NCBI GenBank assembly: GCA_032622095.1
Contig: CP136069.1
Location: 153,997,043-154,061,042, forward strand
From: Siphonodentalium dalli
Taxonomy: Eukaryota; Mollusca; Scaphopoda; Gadilida; Siphonodentaliidae
Length of the DNA stretch: 64,000 nt
Reading direction: 5' to 3'
This document shows positions 45,091-56,802 of this stretch, piece by piece (positions within the stretch are counted from its first letter, which is position 1; each line of letters opens with the position of its first letter). The translations under genes and the position numbers were made by a program. Below the pieces are notes generated by a model, which saw only the letters and a program-made list of their open reading frames with translations, ran no database searches and was not told where the DNA came from.

Positions 45091-46138
45091 TTCCCTGGGA
45101 GTATAAGTGCTATAATTCTTCCACTTTATATGCCGTCTGTGCTCTTGTGGTTGCGTGTCTTAAATTTGTCTTGCGGAGAAGGATAAGGCCAGCTTAATTT
45201 CCCCAAACGGTTTCATGGTAAACCGAGACATCCAAACGCACGCAAACACTACAATCATGTCGCTAAATATATAGGGGTAATACAATGGTGATACTGTCTG
45301 CAGCCATGTCCTGAAACATTCCGATATCCCTTGTAGTCCAGGTGCCATACATTATATGTGTGTTTTATTCTAACTGCCTTTGTGTCCGATGATTTATAAA
45401 CGTTCAACACGCGTCCGATCAAGACTATAATCTAACGTTGCCATATCCACTCGTTGAAGTTCTCCGGTGTACTATTAATGTCCGTCCGTAATGGGAATAT
45501 TGATCTCCGCTGTTACATACACCCTTCCAAGAAATAAATTCCAGCGACCCCTAAGGAGGGGTTGAAAACGTGGACGCCAGAATGTCGAGTCGCATTACAA
45601 TATTATTGGTCCCCACTATTTAACTTGGCACTAATGATACATCTGTCTAGAACAACTGGTGACGTGACGTCTCTTGCTATTCCTGTTTGGTATGGTACGT
45701 AACGGCAAGCTTCTCAGGAACGGTCTTCAACACAAAATGATGATTAAAATTAAGTCTGGTCATCAATAATGTCTATCTCCACAATCGTCTTATTACACAA
45801 CGAAGGGTCATTATGCGAGGATCAACGCCATTCGGAGAGTCCTGATGTTATCGGATAGGAATTTTTTTAAGTTCGTTGATTTCTAATATATTCTGTATTG
45901 ACGATATGATATCTAACTGGTTTTATATCGAATTGTCTTGTCTCAGTATTTGATGCGGTAACAGCAAAAGCAAACAACCAACATTAAAAAAAGAACAAAA
46001 ACAACAAATAGTCACACAAAAAAAACCAAAAAAAACCAAGAAGGTAAATGAAAACACTCGAACAAACAACTCACAACTGGAAGCTAGTCGTAGTTGATCC
46101 TTTATGCTATCACGCCGTAAATGTAGTATGGCGTCGCG
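45091..46138 (+). repeat. Decayed array, unit A
   Basis: From the front part (CTGAAACATTCCGATAT near 45311 and AACTGCCTTTGTGTCCGATG near 45374) it continues in the same order as the other units. The later blocks are TTGAAGTTCTCCGGTGTAC, AATGGGAATATTGATCTCCG, AAATAAATTCCAGC, a long A-rich AAACAACAA tract, and GAAGCTAGTCGTAGTTGATC. The sequence breaks off at 46138 and resumes at 50233. Confidence 0.75.
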
Positions 46139-46181
46139 CGCAGACCCCAACTTGCTTCCATTTTTGTGTAGACGCACTATT

Positions 46182-46316
46182 ATATAAATATTGCACGGCT
46201 TGGAGGTGACTATGCCAAAATAGTGGTCCGAGGGGAGGAATAGTTCTAGGACTATTCCTCCACCGAGGACCACTATTTTGGCACCGACAAGCCGACAAGC
46301 CGTGCAATATTTATTA
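46182..46316. repeat. Palindrome of 135 bp
   Basis: TATAAATATTGCACGGCTTG opposes CAAGCCGTGCAATATTTATT. Inside, CCAAAATAGTGGTCCGAGG and GAGGAATAGT have complements around a TCTAGG centre. Small unpaired insertions interrupt the arms. Confidence 0.8.
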
Positions 46317-46328
46317 TATTTTATCGAA

Positions 46329-47606
46329 TTAGTCCAGGAGCTAATAGGGGTACCCTTGCACTAATAGGGGTACCCTGGGACTTAACTTCACCCCACTCAT
46401 TTTGTTCCTTATTATGTCCTTCATTATCTCAGTTCCGTCTCAAAGTTCTGCCAATTTCCTTTCAATAATATAGCCAGAATCACAAAATAGGTTCTCTGCA
46501 AAATTCCATACTGCAACTTTAAAATGAAATCGTTATGCCCAATACGGAACTGGGACAAACATAATAGAAAGTAGTTGTCAGTTAATTAACTAACAGGTAC
46601 AATAACCAAGTGAGTCACAATTTGCTACCTTTTTCGGATAACGCAGAGAATAATGTTCGGCATATGTTAACTTTTAACTTTATACAAATTTGGTTGCCAT
46701 TTTGGAAGCCATCTTGAGCAATATAGTCTATAAACACTGTAGTGTGACACATGTAAGATAGTCCAAAACAATAAACACATTTGATACCAAAGATAGTTGC
46801 ATTTTACTTGAACAAATGGTCGAACCCTGAAAAGTGAATTTTTGCCGATATTTATGTCAAGTTTGTGAGAGATAAATCAAAATTTCTGGTGATGTCAGTG
46901 GTGACAATAGTAAAAATGATCCATGGTGCATCAGACATGTTAGTATACAATATATAGAATACAGATTAGCCAATTGTATACATCAACCACAACCTGTAAG
47001 CGATTGCAGGACACCCTGGGGCAATAGTTACCATTTTCCATATTTTGGCGGCCATTTTCGCCGCCATTTGAGCCAAGGTAAGATATTTGGTTCCAGAGAG
47101 TTGGAATATTCATAGGTAATGATATGCCTCACTTACATTACAATGTTCTTTTCATTTCTTGTTAAAATATGACTAGAATCCCAATTGTGAGTTTTTGTGA
47201 AATTTTGTACCGCATTCTGTAAAATAGAATTTTTGAGGGGTCGGAAGGGGCTAGGACCCTATTAGTTGCATATTTAATTGCTCCAATCATCAGTTAATAT
47301 AAAAAACACAAAATAAAGTCATATTACTCAACCAGTTCCAAACAGAATGAATTGATATAGAAGATATTTGTGAAAAAATGTCATATTTTCAACTTCCGGC
47401 AGCATAAAACTGACTCAGGGTCTGGTCTGAAAAACGGCGCGCCATGATGGACGCCATCTTGTCTGGAGTCTACACGGCCACTTTTTGTTCTTGTTAACAT
47501 TGCTTAAAAGTTGAAGGACATAATAAGGAACAAAATGAGTGGGGTGAAGTTAAGTCCCAGGGGGGGGGGGGGGGTGCAAGGGTACCCCCATTAGCTCCCG
47601 GACTAA
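46329..47606. mobile_element. 1.28-kb DNA transposon-like element with TIRs of about 95 bp
   Basis: The left TIR (46329-46424) begins TTAGTCCAGGAGCTAATAGG and ends TTATTATGTCCTTC. The right TIR (47511-47606) is its complement: GAAGGACATAATAAGGAACA to GAGCTCCCGGACTAA-type end, with a G run at 47560-47574. The left TIR contains a 20-bp direct repeat of AATAGGGGTACCCT. The interior has no ORF above 60 codons, so the element is non-autonomous. The superfamily is not assigned because no target duplication was recognised. Confidence 0.75.
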
Positions 47607-47656
47607 ATGTTTTTCATTCTGTCCAGGACCCATAATGTCAAACAGTTCACAATATA

Positions 47657-47806
47657 CAGTTGTCGCCCGTTGTCGAGGGAGACATTGAGATTTGTCACCC
47701 GCTCGAGAACGGAATGTCTCCCGAGGAGCAAAGCTCCGAGGGAGACATTCCGTCCTCGAGCGGGTGACAAATCTCAATGTCTCCCGAGAAAAAGGGCAAC
47801 AACTGT
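47657..47806. repeat. Palindrome of 150 bp
   Basis: Arms ACAGTTGTCGCCC and GGGCAACAACTGT bound GGAGACATTGAGATTTGTCA, CCCGCTCGAG and GGAATGTCTCCC blocks that are mirrored around GAGCAAAGCTC. Because of the symmetry both strands show nearly identical small ORFs. A related partial sequence is at 48628-48690. Confidence 0.8.
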
Positions 47807-49173
47807 TTTGTTGTCCGATTATACCACAGGAAATATCCTTGCCAGCCACACGCACGATGTTGCACTGAGTCACGAGTGCTTTCTTTCCCGATTATGTATA
47901 TTTTCAGTAACTACTTATCGTCCCATAGGATTTCTGTTCCATAAACATTAGTCAAGCTGTTAAGCGTAATTTGATCATCCGCGTTTATTTACGATCGTTT
48001 TGGCGGTCAAATCGTCAATATCGGTCCATGCAATGTAAACCAATAAGCCATATAGGTATGTTCAGTCTTCTGCAATGTGGCATATTCAATGTCGTCTTGT
48101 GCCCGCAATTTACTCGCGATGTTCATTTCATAACGGTTTTCCCCGAAAGCTATTGGGAAGTTGTCAATTTCATTAATGTATATTCATATTTGTCAGTGCT
48201 CATGGCGATCCTCACATAAAATACTTCTATGAACACATTGCAGACATCGCGGAGGATAAGCGTACAGTACCATTCATTCGCGACAAACATATGCATTACG
48301 TTGTCTACCAGCGAACAGTTATAACCAACCAACCTCAAGGGATCCTCTCTTTCAATCTTGCATCATAATGTCGACATGAACAAATTGAATCACCGAGATG
48401 TTTCGATGTAAAAAGTAAATAATAACGCTTGTCCGATAAAAGTATCAACTTAAAAGTTCGAATATTAGTGTTCACTAAATATATGCAAATTAGCAAACAC
48501 CACAACTGGTGTGTTTTGCGAATCTGTGGGGTATATAAGATCTATGATGTTTTAGTACGTCGTAGTGATGTGAAATAGATGAGTTACAGCAGTGTGTGTT
48601 TGGAGATATTCTTGCAATATAACATCAGGCGGGCGACAAAAACAATGTCTCCCGGGTCAGTGGGCGACAGTGTGATTTGTCGCCCGGAACGTGACAGCAC
48701 ATGGGCCAATCAGAAGGGTGGAAAATAGGGAGGAGGATAACAATCATCTATATTCCCATTTATTACATATCCATCAACGTAATTCGCATGATCACACGAC
48801 GTTCTAGGCGTGTGATAATTCTCAGAATCGCACTAGTGCAATCTGTCGACGGATCTATTTCATTCAGTGTTGTTAGACTGGCTTTCGCCGTTACTATTTT
48901 AACTTTTTCAACTTTTCAACGCAAGAGCGACAACCCACTTGCCGATATCGCAGCGCGCTGATTGGGTTATATTTTTGGAAAATCTGGAAAAACCCTATTA
49001 ACACCGTTGCGCGGGTCAAGATGGGTCAAGTTCACTCGCGGATAGAAGGGCTCCCTGTCTGATTGCTGCGTTAACCCTAAAATGCCGTTAAAACTCAATT
49101 AAATTCACATTTTCTGTACCGGATATGTACGATTGTGAGTCAACTTACTATGATACTTAGATATGTAATAAAA
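47807..49173. other. Interior of the composite block, nothing recognised
   Basis: Contains short ORFs and at 48628-48690 two copies of (G/C)GGGCGACA with AATGTCTCCCGG, related to the palindrome at 47657-47806. No gene supported. Confidence 0.35.
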
Positions 49174-49338
49174 ATAGAACCTCATGAGTGTCTGAATTTT
49201 GACGAAATTATCACACTCGATTTGTTGGCGGAACGCGCTACCTCTCGTGCGGGACTGCGTCCCGCACTCGAGGTATCGCTCCGCCAACAAATCTCGTGCG
49301 ATAATTTCGTCAAAATTCAGACACTCATGCGGTTCTAT
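49174..49338. repeat. Palindrome of 165 bp
   Basis: ATAGAACCTCATGAGTGTCTG opposes CAGACACTCATGCGGTTCTAT. The arms continue through TTTTGACGAAATTATC and TTTGTTGGCGGA to a GCGGGAC-TGC-GTCCCGC centre with a few mismatches. Opposite-strand ORFs share peptides only because of this symmetry. Confidence 0.85.
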
Positions 49339-49436
49339 CTATGTATTCCCTTTTCATTGCAGAACGATTTCAATATTTTCAGTGCAAAGTTTTGTTGTTT
49401 CTTTTTTTTAAATGAAAATGTCAGACCAACTTGCAT

Positions 49437-50150
49437 CCATACTCTATGGAACGCAACAAAATCAACATTCATTACTTATATTTACACTCAACCGAGTCAA
49501 CTGACAGATTAAAAGAGTTTTAAGCGTCCATTTCCAACGTTATTATCGTGGCTCGGAGCAAGTTGCGTCTACACAAAAATGGATGCAAGTTGGGGTCAGC
49601 GCGCGACGTCATGTGACGTAATTTCGACCAACCAACGTCCTGAATTCATGTTCCACAATAGGAATGCACGCGAGAGTGTAAATATTTAACAATGGAAAGC
49701 AGACGTCGTTGTTGTTGTTAAACAATGACATCAGTTCAAAGCAATACTTTTTTTTTATAAAGAAATTGCTTACGATCATTTATTGTGCTCTAGTTTTCGA
49801 TTACAAAGACATTTCGGATAAAAATATGTTGAACTTTTGCAGCGAGACGGAAATGACTTTCAAATTACCTCCCCGGAATAGTGGGCATGCTAAAAATAGA
49901 TTTCTGGATTTTCCAAGCGATAGTGGGTGTGCTAAAATTAGGAGGCCCACAATGGCTTCGTGGACGACACTATCGATACTAGTGAATGTCAATCAACCAA
50001 TCACAAGCGTGGATAAGGCTTAGATAGTCACGTGAGATAAAATATACTAAAATAACGTTGGAAATGGGTACTTTTAATCTGCCAGTTGACTGGGTTGAGT
50101 GTAAATATAATTAATGTACGTTGATTTTGTTGCTTTCTATAGAGTATCTG
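49437..50150. mobile_element. Inverted-repeat element, about 715 bp
   Basis: The left arm (CTCTATGGAACGCAACAAAA to CAGATTAAAAG) and right arm (CTTTTAATCTGCC to TTTGTTGCTTTCTATAGAG) pair over about 75 bp. The same flank phrase, CCAACTTGCATCCATACTCT, occurs at 49420 and at 50175, outside the two ends and in the same orientation. The interior has no recognised gene. Confidence 0.65.
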
Positions 50151-50232
50151 TGGAACGCGTTCAATGCCAGACCAACTTGCATCCATACTCTATAGAAGGC
50201 AAGCAAATCAATATCCATTTCTTAAAACACCG

Positions 50233-51330
50233 TTATATAGGGCGCTCCCCGCAGTATGATGTCACAACGCACATTTAGCTTTAAACATTGCACACGACTA
50301 CATGTATCTTATGGTTCGCTTGTGGTTGGCTGACACTGTATGCGTAGTTGTTATCAAACTGTCGAACGTATAACTATTCATTAGTATGGGATTACTCAAA
50401 AAACTCTTGTGTATGATTTCAAAAGTATTGTAAAGCATATTTTTTCCCAAAAATATCATGACACACTCTGGACACTCGGTATGCAGCTTCAAACTACCTT
50501 CATGTTGCTGAGTCTAGGAAGTAAGTATCATGCAATATATATGTTTTTATGCTGCGATTGTGTCCACTGATTTATAAGGAAACCATCACCACGTTTCCGC
50601 CAAGACGGCAGCCTAACGCTGACCGATCCATTCTTTGAAGTTCTCCGGTGTACAATTAACGTTCGTACGTAATGGGTATATCGATCTCCGCTGTCACAGA
50701 GACCTGTCGGAGAAATAAATTCCAGCTACTCCTAACGAGGGTTTCAAAAAGTGGATGTCAGAACCCTGGGATCGCATTACGATTATATTATTGGTCCCCG
50801 CTCTTAAACTTGGCACTAATGATACTTCTGTCTACGACCACGTCTCTTGTAATTCCGGTTTGGTATCCGCAAAGATAATATTCACAAGACTTATGTATGA
50901 CTTGGGGAGGCGACGGTATCCAATGGGCTTCAGCACTCAGTGATGATTTAAAGTTTATCAATAATGTGTATCGCCGCTATGGCTTTGTCACTCAACGAAG
51001 AGTCATTTATGTCAGATCAAAGAAGTTCCGAGTCACTATCGGCTAGGACATTTTTGAAGTTTGTTGATTTCTAATATATCGCGTATTGAGGATATTAGAT
51101 GTCGTTGGTTTTGGTATCTCATTATTGTGGCAGTAAAAGTAAAAGCAAGCAAACAACAACACCCCAACAAAGAACAGAAAACAACAACAATAACAAACAG
51201 CCACAAACAAAAATAATTTCAAAACAATCAAGCAAACAACTCACAACCGGAAGCTAGTCGCAGTTGATCCTTTATGCGATCAAACCGTACATGTATAGTA
51301 GCGTAACACCACGTCTTGAAACATTCCGAT
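50233..51330 (+). repeat. Decayed array, unit B
   Basis: It has the full order of unit blocks: GATGTCACAACGCACATTTAG, GTTGGCTGAC, CTCTTGTGTATGATTTC, ATTTATAAGGAAACCATCA, TTGAAGTTCTCCGGTGTAC, GATCTCCGCTGTCACAGAGA, TTGATTTCTAATATATCGCG, an AACAACAAC-rich tract, and GAAGCTAGTCGCAGTTGATC. It is the best preserved copy. A 68-codon ORF at 50672-50878 aligns with ORFs in units C and D. Confidence 0.75.
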
Positions 51331-53094
51331 ATTCATCGTATTATCCCCGTTATATGGCGTTCTTCGCAGTAAGATGTCACGGCGCACATTTCGCATTAAA
51401 CATTGCACGCGATTACATGTATCTTATTTTTCGCTTCTGCTGAGATTTTTGGTTGGCTGACTGAAACTATCGAACTGTCTAACCTATTGTTGTTCATAAG
51501 AATGGGTTTACTCAAACAGCTCTTGTGTATGATTTCGAAAATATGATTTCCGATGACAGGGACAGCTTATATTTTCATCTATCATGGCTCACTGTGCACA
51601 CTGTGGACACTCGCATGAAACTTCCAACAGTACGCACTTCAATCATGTTGTTGAATCTATATAGGTGCCATACAATAGAGGTGTTTTGTTGAATCTATAT
51701 AGATCCATACAATAGAGGTGTTTCTATGCTAACTGCCTTTGTGTCATATGATTTATAAGGAAACCATCACGTTTCGTCCAAGAAGATAGTCAATTATTTC
51801 AATTCAATTTTATTAATATATAACAAACATGATATAATGTATGATACAAAACTCAAACAAAATATAGTATATATTACTGGGAGACGGCATGACCAACTGG
51901 TCGTCTTCCTGCACACTCCCAAACTTAGATCATAATATTCCGACTCTGAGCCCATGTGACAGCATACATTGGTGATACAAGTTTGTATCTGTAGTAGTGT
52001 AGACAACGATACTTTTGTGGTTTAGTTTTTTTCCATAGCCTAAGTGGCAATACAGTAAAGAATCGTTCAGTTATGGTATATGATATAAGTGTTGCTATAA
52101 TATAAGACTGATGATATAGTTGTATTCTTCACACATAAAAGGCTTACATGCGTTAGATTCACTTAACAATTCTTACACTAGTAGTTTTCATCCATGAACG
52201 GGTAACAGTCGAAACAATGTAGGATTTTACAAAGAACACTATCAAGGTAGCTGCTTATGATATCTTCAGATACGTCTCGTTTAAATTTGGAACGTTGTAA
52301 AACTGACTGTAAAGATGTATCTAGTTCTTTCCAAAGTTTCTGGAAGATATGGTATGGGAGGTTTTCGGAGAAAGGTGTTCCAGTATGACGCTGAATTAAA
52401 GTCCGCCCAAAATGGGTATATTGATCTCCGCTGTCACAGAGAAAAATTGGAGAACTAAATTCAAGCTACTCATAACGTGGGGTTCAAAACGTGGATGCCA
52501 GAACGTCCAGTCGCATCGCAATATTATTTGTTCCCCGAACTTGGATCTAATGACACATGTACTTCTGGCTACGACTTCGCCTTGTGATTCATGTTTGATA
52601 TGCGTAAAGATAGTCTTCTTAAGACTTGTATCTGACTTGGGGAGACATTATCCAACGGGCTTCAGTATACATTGGTGATTAAAAATAAGCCTGGTCATAC
52701 ATAATGTATATCTCCACTATGGTTTTATCACTTAACAAAGAGTTGTTATGTGAGACCACATAAGTTTATATAATCATTATCGGCTAGGACAGTTTTGAAG
52801 TTTGTTGATTTCTAATATATCGTGTATTGAGGATATTATATATGTTATGGGATACGAATTGTATCGTCTCATTTTTGAAGCAGTAATGGTAAAAGAAAAA
52901 ATAAAAAGGGGGGAAAAACGAAGGAACATTCCAACAATAGAAAAATAAAATAAAAGGAAAATCAAAACAATCAAGCTAACATAAGCTATTTGAAATTGGT
53001 CCTTTATGCGATCAAGCTGTACAAGTAGATACACAAAAGCATGTCCTGAAACATACCGGCATTTCTCGTAGTCCAGGTGTCATACAATAGAGGT
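51331..53094 (+). repeat. Decayed array, unit C (split by a LINE fragment)
   Basis: The front part at 51331-51789 repeats 50233-50620 (GATGTCACGGCGCACATTTCG, TGGTTGGCTGACTGAAACT). The rest resumes at 52393 (AATGGGTATATTGATCTCCG to GTCCAGGTGTCATACAATAG). In between, a minus-strand LINE 3' end occupies 51790-52392. GAATCTATATAG is duplicated near 51651 and 51694. Confidence 0.7.
51790..52392 (-). mobile_element. LINE 3' end, second lineage
   Basis: On the minus strand the last about 70 codons of a reverse-transcriptase ORF are readable: NLPYHIFQKLWKELDTSL, FKRDVSEDIISSYLDSV, then CFDCYPFMDENY and a TAG at 52180-52178. After it come a 3'UTR with GGAAGACGACCAGTTGGTC and a tail of AATTGAATTGAAATAATTG. 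The layout parallels the end of the complete LINE, whose 3'UTR has GGAAGACGACTGAATAGTC. The two are related families and this insertion is 5'-truncated. Confidence 0.75.
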
Positions 53095-53737
53095 GTTAAA
53101 AATGTCAGAAATAATGATAACAAATTGTTAAAGAATGTAAGAAATAGAGGATCTCACATGAGTTTCCATTTTATACAGAATTTATCAACCGAGTTCACTA
53201 AATTCGATTTGAGCCGAGGATTACCGAGGCTCAAATAGAATTTAGTGGACGAGGTTGATAAATTACGTAGAATGAGTTTGAGATACCTTTTATCACATGA
53301 TAAAATAAAAGCGAAGCAACGCGAAGTATTCATCGAAAACAACAATCATAAACTTCAGCGATCGCAAGTCATTTAAATAATGGCGTGACGTCATCGCACG
53401 CGCTAATATGACACGTGTGTCTTACCAATAATTATGAAGCTGGTTTTGTAGCTTAATTATGTGATAAAAAAATGATAAAGAATGTAAGAAAAAATTATAA
53501 AAAATGATCAAAAATTGTTGATGAATATAAGAAAAATTTATATAAAAATATTATAAAATTGTTAAAGAATATAATAAAAAATGATAAACATTATTATAGA
53601 ATATAAGTAAAAATTATAAAAAGAAAATGATAGAAATGATAAAAATTGTTAGGCCAATGCATTCTCTTATATATGCAAGGCGACCTATGGTCGACTCGCA
53701 TATATAAGAGAATGCATTGGCACAGGGTGTTTAATGT
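53095..53737. mobile_element. Hairpin-ended element, relative of 12034-12446
   Basis: The right end has GGCCAATGCATTCTCTTATA, a short GCGACCTATGGTCG loop region and the complement ending GCATTGGCAC. The body is A-rich with repeated AAATTGTTAAAGAAT(G/A)TAAGAA phrases on this strand, the complement of the T-rich body at 12100-12390. A separate palindrome (53163-53279) lies within it. Confidence 0.65.
53163..53279. repeat. Nested palindrome of about 115 bp
   Basis: ATACAGAATTTATCAACC and CACTAAATTCGATTTGAGCC on the left are inverted on the right as GGCTCAAATAGAATTTAGTG and GGTTGATAAATTACGTAGAAT, around a GAGGATTACCGA centre. Confidence 0.8.
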
Positions 53738-54600
53738 TGCGCCAGCGCAGCTCCCGTCATAAAAGTGTTAACAGAGTGGAGACCAGAGCGTCGGGTCGCA
53801 TTACGACAACAGTATTAGTCCTACTCTCAATCTTGACACTAATGCTACATGTACTTCTGTCTACGATCGTGTATCTTGTGATTCCTTTTCGGTATGGGCA
53901 AATACAATATTCTCAAGACTTATATCTCATTTGGGGAGACGACTGTATTCAACTGGCTTCCGCACATAATGATGATTAAAAGTAAGTCTGGTCATCAATA
54001 ATGTGTATCTCAACAGCTTTCTCCACTATGGTTTTTTTTATCACACATCGCAGAGCCATTGTGTGAGGATCAAAGTTACTAGACTCACTGTCGGCTTGGA
54101 TATTGATTTCTAATAATATCGCGTATTGAGGATATTATATGTCGCTGGTTTGGGATCGAAATGTGCCGTCTCATTAATTAGGCAGTAACAGTAAAGAAGA
54201 ACACAAAAACAACAAAACGAACGAACAATTCAAAAATAGAAAAAATAACAAAATAACAAACAAATCATAACGGGAAGCTAGTCGCAATTAGTCCGTCTTT
54301 ATGCGATCATGCTGTACAAGTATACGCACAGCATCACGTCCTGATACACTACCATACAGTTTAGGTCTCCTACAATATAGGTGTTTTTGTCATGCTAACT
54401 GCCCTTGTGTCCGCTGATTTATAAGCAAACCGTCAACACGTTTCCGACCAACTCGGCGGCAGTCTGTCATTGTTCGACCCACTCGGTTGTGTCGTGTGAT
54501 GTCCTGTCTCATTATCGAGATGGTAAAATAAAATTAAAGAAACAACAACAAAACAAACAAACGAACAATAGAAAACAAAGCTGATATTCAAACTAAGAGA
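53738..54600 (+). repeat. Decayed array, unit D
   Basis: It contains GTCGGGTCGCATTACGA, TCTTGACACTAATG, GATGATTAAAAGTAAGTCTG, TTGATTTCTAATAATATCG, an A-rich AACAACAAAAC tract and GGAAGCTAGTCGCAATTAGTC, in unit order. The front part is missing. An 81-codon ORF at 53734-53979 aligns partly with that of unit B. Confidence 0.7.
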
Positions 54601-54965
54601 CACCTAACAGGAAGCTAGTTGCAATGGGTCCTTATTTATTAACGTAAGTCTGGTTATCAATAACATACATCTCCATTTATGGTTTTATCACAATGGAGGG
54701 ACATTGTCGGATGAAAGAAGTTCCGAGACTCATTATTTGTTGAAATTTTTCGTCCATTTCGAATGTATCTAATATGTTGATTATGCTATTGGTTTGTTAA
54801 ATAACTAATTTCGTTCTGTCTCATTATTGGGCCGCTCAGAAGAACGGAAAAAATAAAAATGAATTAACAAACACAAAGTAAAAACATTGCCAACTGATAC
54901 ACGACAAATATTGACTGGAATCTAATCTAAATTGACACAACTTTGTGCGATCAAGTCTTGGCCGC
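54601..54965 (+). repeat. Decayed array, unit E (partial)
   Basis: AGGAAGCTAGTTGCAATGGG is followed by GTAAGTCTGGTTATCAATAA, CATCTCCATTTATGG, GAAGAAGTTCCGAGACTCAT-like phrases, an A-rich tract and CTTTGTGCGATCAAGTC. It is the most diverged copy and closes the array. Confidence 0.6.
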
Positions 54966-55880
54966 TTGAATAGAAGATTATTGTGAATGGTGTGCTTACA
55001 ATTTTAGATCGTGCGAAGCGAAAAATTTACGGCACGTGATTAGCCATACATTGTACAGTTCAATAGTCCTACTAGTGGTCGCCATTTTAGCGAAACGAAA
55101 TTTTAGCTCGACATGAATTTTACGACTGTGAATAGCTGAACGCAGTCATAACTGATAACCGTCAGTTTGCAAAACCTCTCTAACGTTAATGCTCTCCTCA
55201 AAACCCGGTAGTCAAAGGGATGTAACCCAATATCTCAGTATATCACAACCAGTGGTCGCAGCTTTTTTCTTTCATTGGCACACTCTAGCTGATAGAGTGA
55301 CTCCCCTTTGAACACAGTCTCAACTGTGTCAGACTTCATTCTACTGCTTCTGTATTATGGTGAATATAGGTGATCGTGTTACTTAAACTCGACTGGTTTG
55401 GTTTAAGCAGATTCATGTTTTAATATCAAGCGCTCAGTTGGACATACTTTCTGGAATACCTTACACATGTAACATATAATGAAAGCACCGAGTGTACATC
55501 CCAACGATGAGCTTGTGAGATTGTACCGTTATTTAGCCTAAAGTGACATTTTGCAAACTCTTCGTAAAATGTGTATTTCAGATCTTTGAAAAAGATGTCA
55601 GTAGTGCAATGATTGAATACAGCATTGACATTTAACTAGTCTGTCAACATGTCTGGCAAATCCTGAACTCATTTATTAGTGTTGAATATTGATAGTGTCG
55701 TTCTGCAAATTCGACGAAAGATGTATAGTTCAAATGACAAAATCATTTACATGCATCACACATATGATTCAAACATATATGGCTGAACATAAATCTGTAC
55801 CACGTTTGTTTTTGTTATAAATTAACATGACCGTGAATTGTCCATGTGAATGTTCCACGATGCCACTCACTCGCCTGAAG
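54966..55880. other. Intergenic sequence, nothing recognised
   Basis: No ORF of note, no repeat confirmed. Confidence 0.4.
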
Positions 55881-55919
55881 TCGTTGCACCTCCTTGGGTT
55901 GGAACTTGTACTTGTCCAA

Positions 55920-56165
55920 CTGGTACCTCAAGATTTCCAAATGTAGGAAATTTCCAGCCTGACACACCCCTAAGGTTGGAAAATTGCCAACTGGCGGCCA
56001 TTTCAAACCAAACTATATAACTAAAAGTAGAAAAAAAGCAAACTAACCACTAATTACCTGATTACGGCTTGGAAAATCAAACAACGACAACAATTCCAAT
56101 CTATATGTGGTGTAAAATGTCAAACTAATGTTGTGTCAGGCAAGAAGTATCCAACGGTTGAACAT
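55920..56165. repeat. Transposon remnant with GTTGGAAA motifs
   Basis: CCTGACACACCCCTAAGGTTGG at the left and ATGTTGTGTCAGGCAAG at the right share an inverted TGACACA/TGTGTCA end. GGAAAATTGCCAACTGG resembles blocks in 13240-13870, 44255-44290 and 63830-63880. Boundaries are uncertain. Confidence 0.35.
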
Positions 56166-56799
56166 TTCTACCCAAACACTTGTGAGGCTATTGAACAACA
56201 CTGTATGATGAATGGACCACTGGGGACAGCGAACACTAGCGGTAGGCATCTTCAAGTGTATTTACACATTCATAGTGGTAGAGCTGCGATGTGGTTACGA
56301 TATTTGTATCAGTACAATCATGTCACTACAAGCATATCTAATTCTTCTATGAAGAACATGCAGGTGCCACTCCTCAACTACAAGTAATACTGGCGCTTTG
56401 GGGATATTAAATCGATATATGTTAACAAAGAGTACGTTATTTGCGATCGAGTGTTAATTGATTCCATTCTTTGATGATTGGTGGGCGAAAAAGACTTTAA
56501 AGTTTAGGTTTGACTTGTTCCGTTCGAGAAGAGAAACTGTGATAATGCAATCGATTTGAATGTTTGGTTTCTGTAAACGCGCGACCTGTTGTTTCCACAT
56601 AAAACAATAACTTCGTACTGTTATTCCATGAAATAGTTTCACACAGAATGTTGCAGAAAAAAATGTTGTCTGGAACGTGTCATTTGTTTCACTATTGTGC
56701 ATACTTTAGTGTGACTTTGCAGCGAGATACATGTTCCCCAAACATAGTTCCCGAAAAAATTAAATAACTATACTACATGTAGTTGAATCTAGATGATTA
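56166..56799. other. Intergenic sequence, nothing recognised
   Basis: Two ORFs of about 83 codons (56133-56387 +, 56454-56702 -), neither recognised. Confidence 0.35.
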
Positions 56800-56802
56800 T
56801 GA

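Larger units (their letters stand above)
46139..50232. mobile_element. Composite 4.1-kb insertion block in the array
   Basis: This block separates the end of unit A (TGTAGTATGGCG) from the continuation (GTTATATAGGGCGC at 50233). In units B/C the corresponding sequences lie within about 60 bp of each other (51297-51360). It contains several nested inverted-repeat elements listed separately. ACCCCAACTTGC near the left edge and its complement CAAGTTGGGGT at 49584 mark an outer inverted repeat. Confidence 0.6.

Noticed and set aside
47550..47951. Opposite-strand ORFs sharing the ETLRFVTRSRTECLPRS peptide
   Set aside because: The shared peptide comes from the 47657-47806 palindrome, not from a gene.
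49105..49512. Opposite-strand ORFs (61, 125 and 70 codons) with common NFVKIQTLMRFY ends
   Set aside because: Artefact of the 49174-49338 palindrome.
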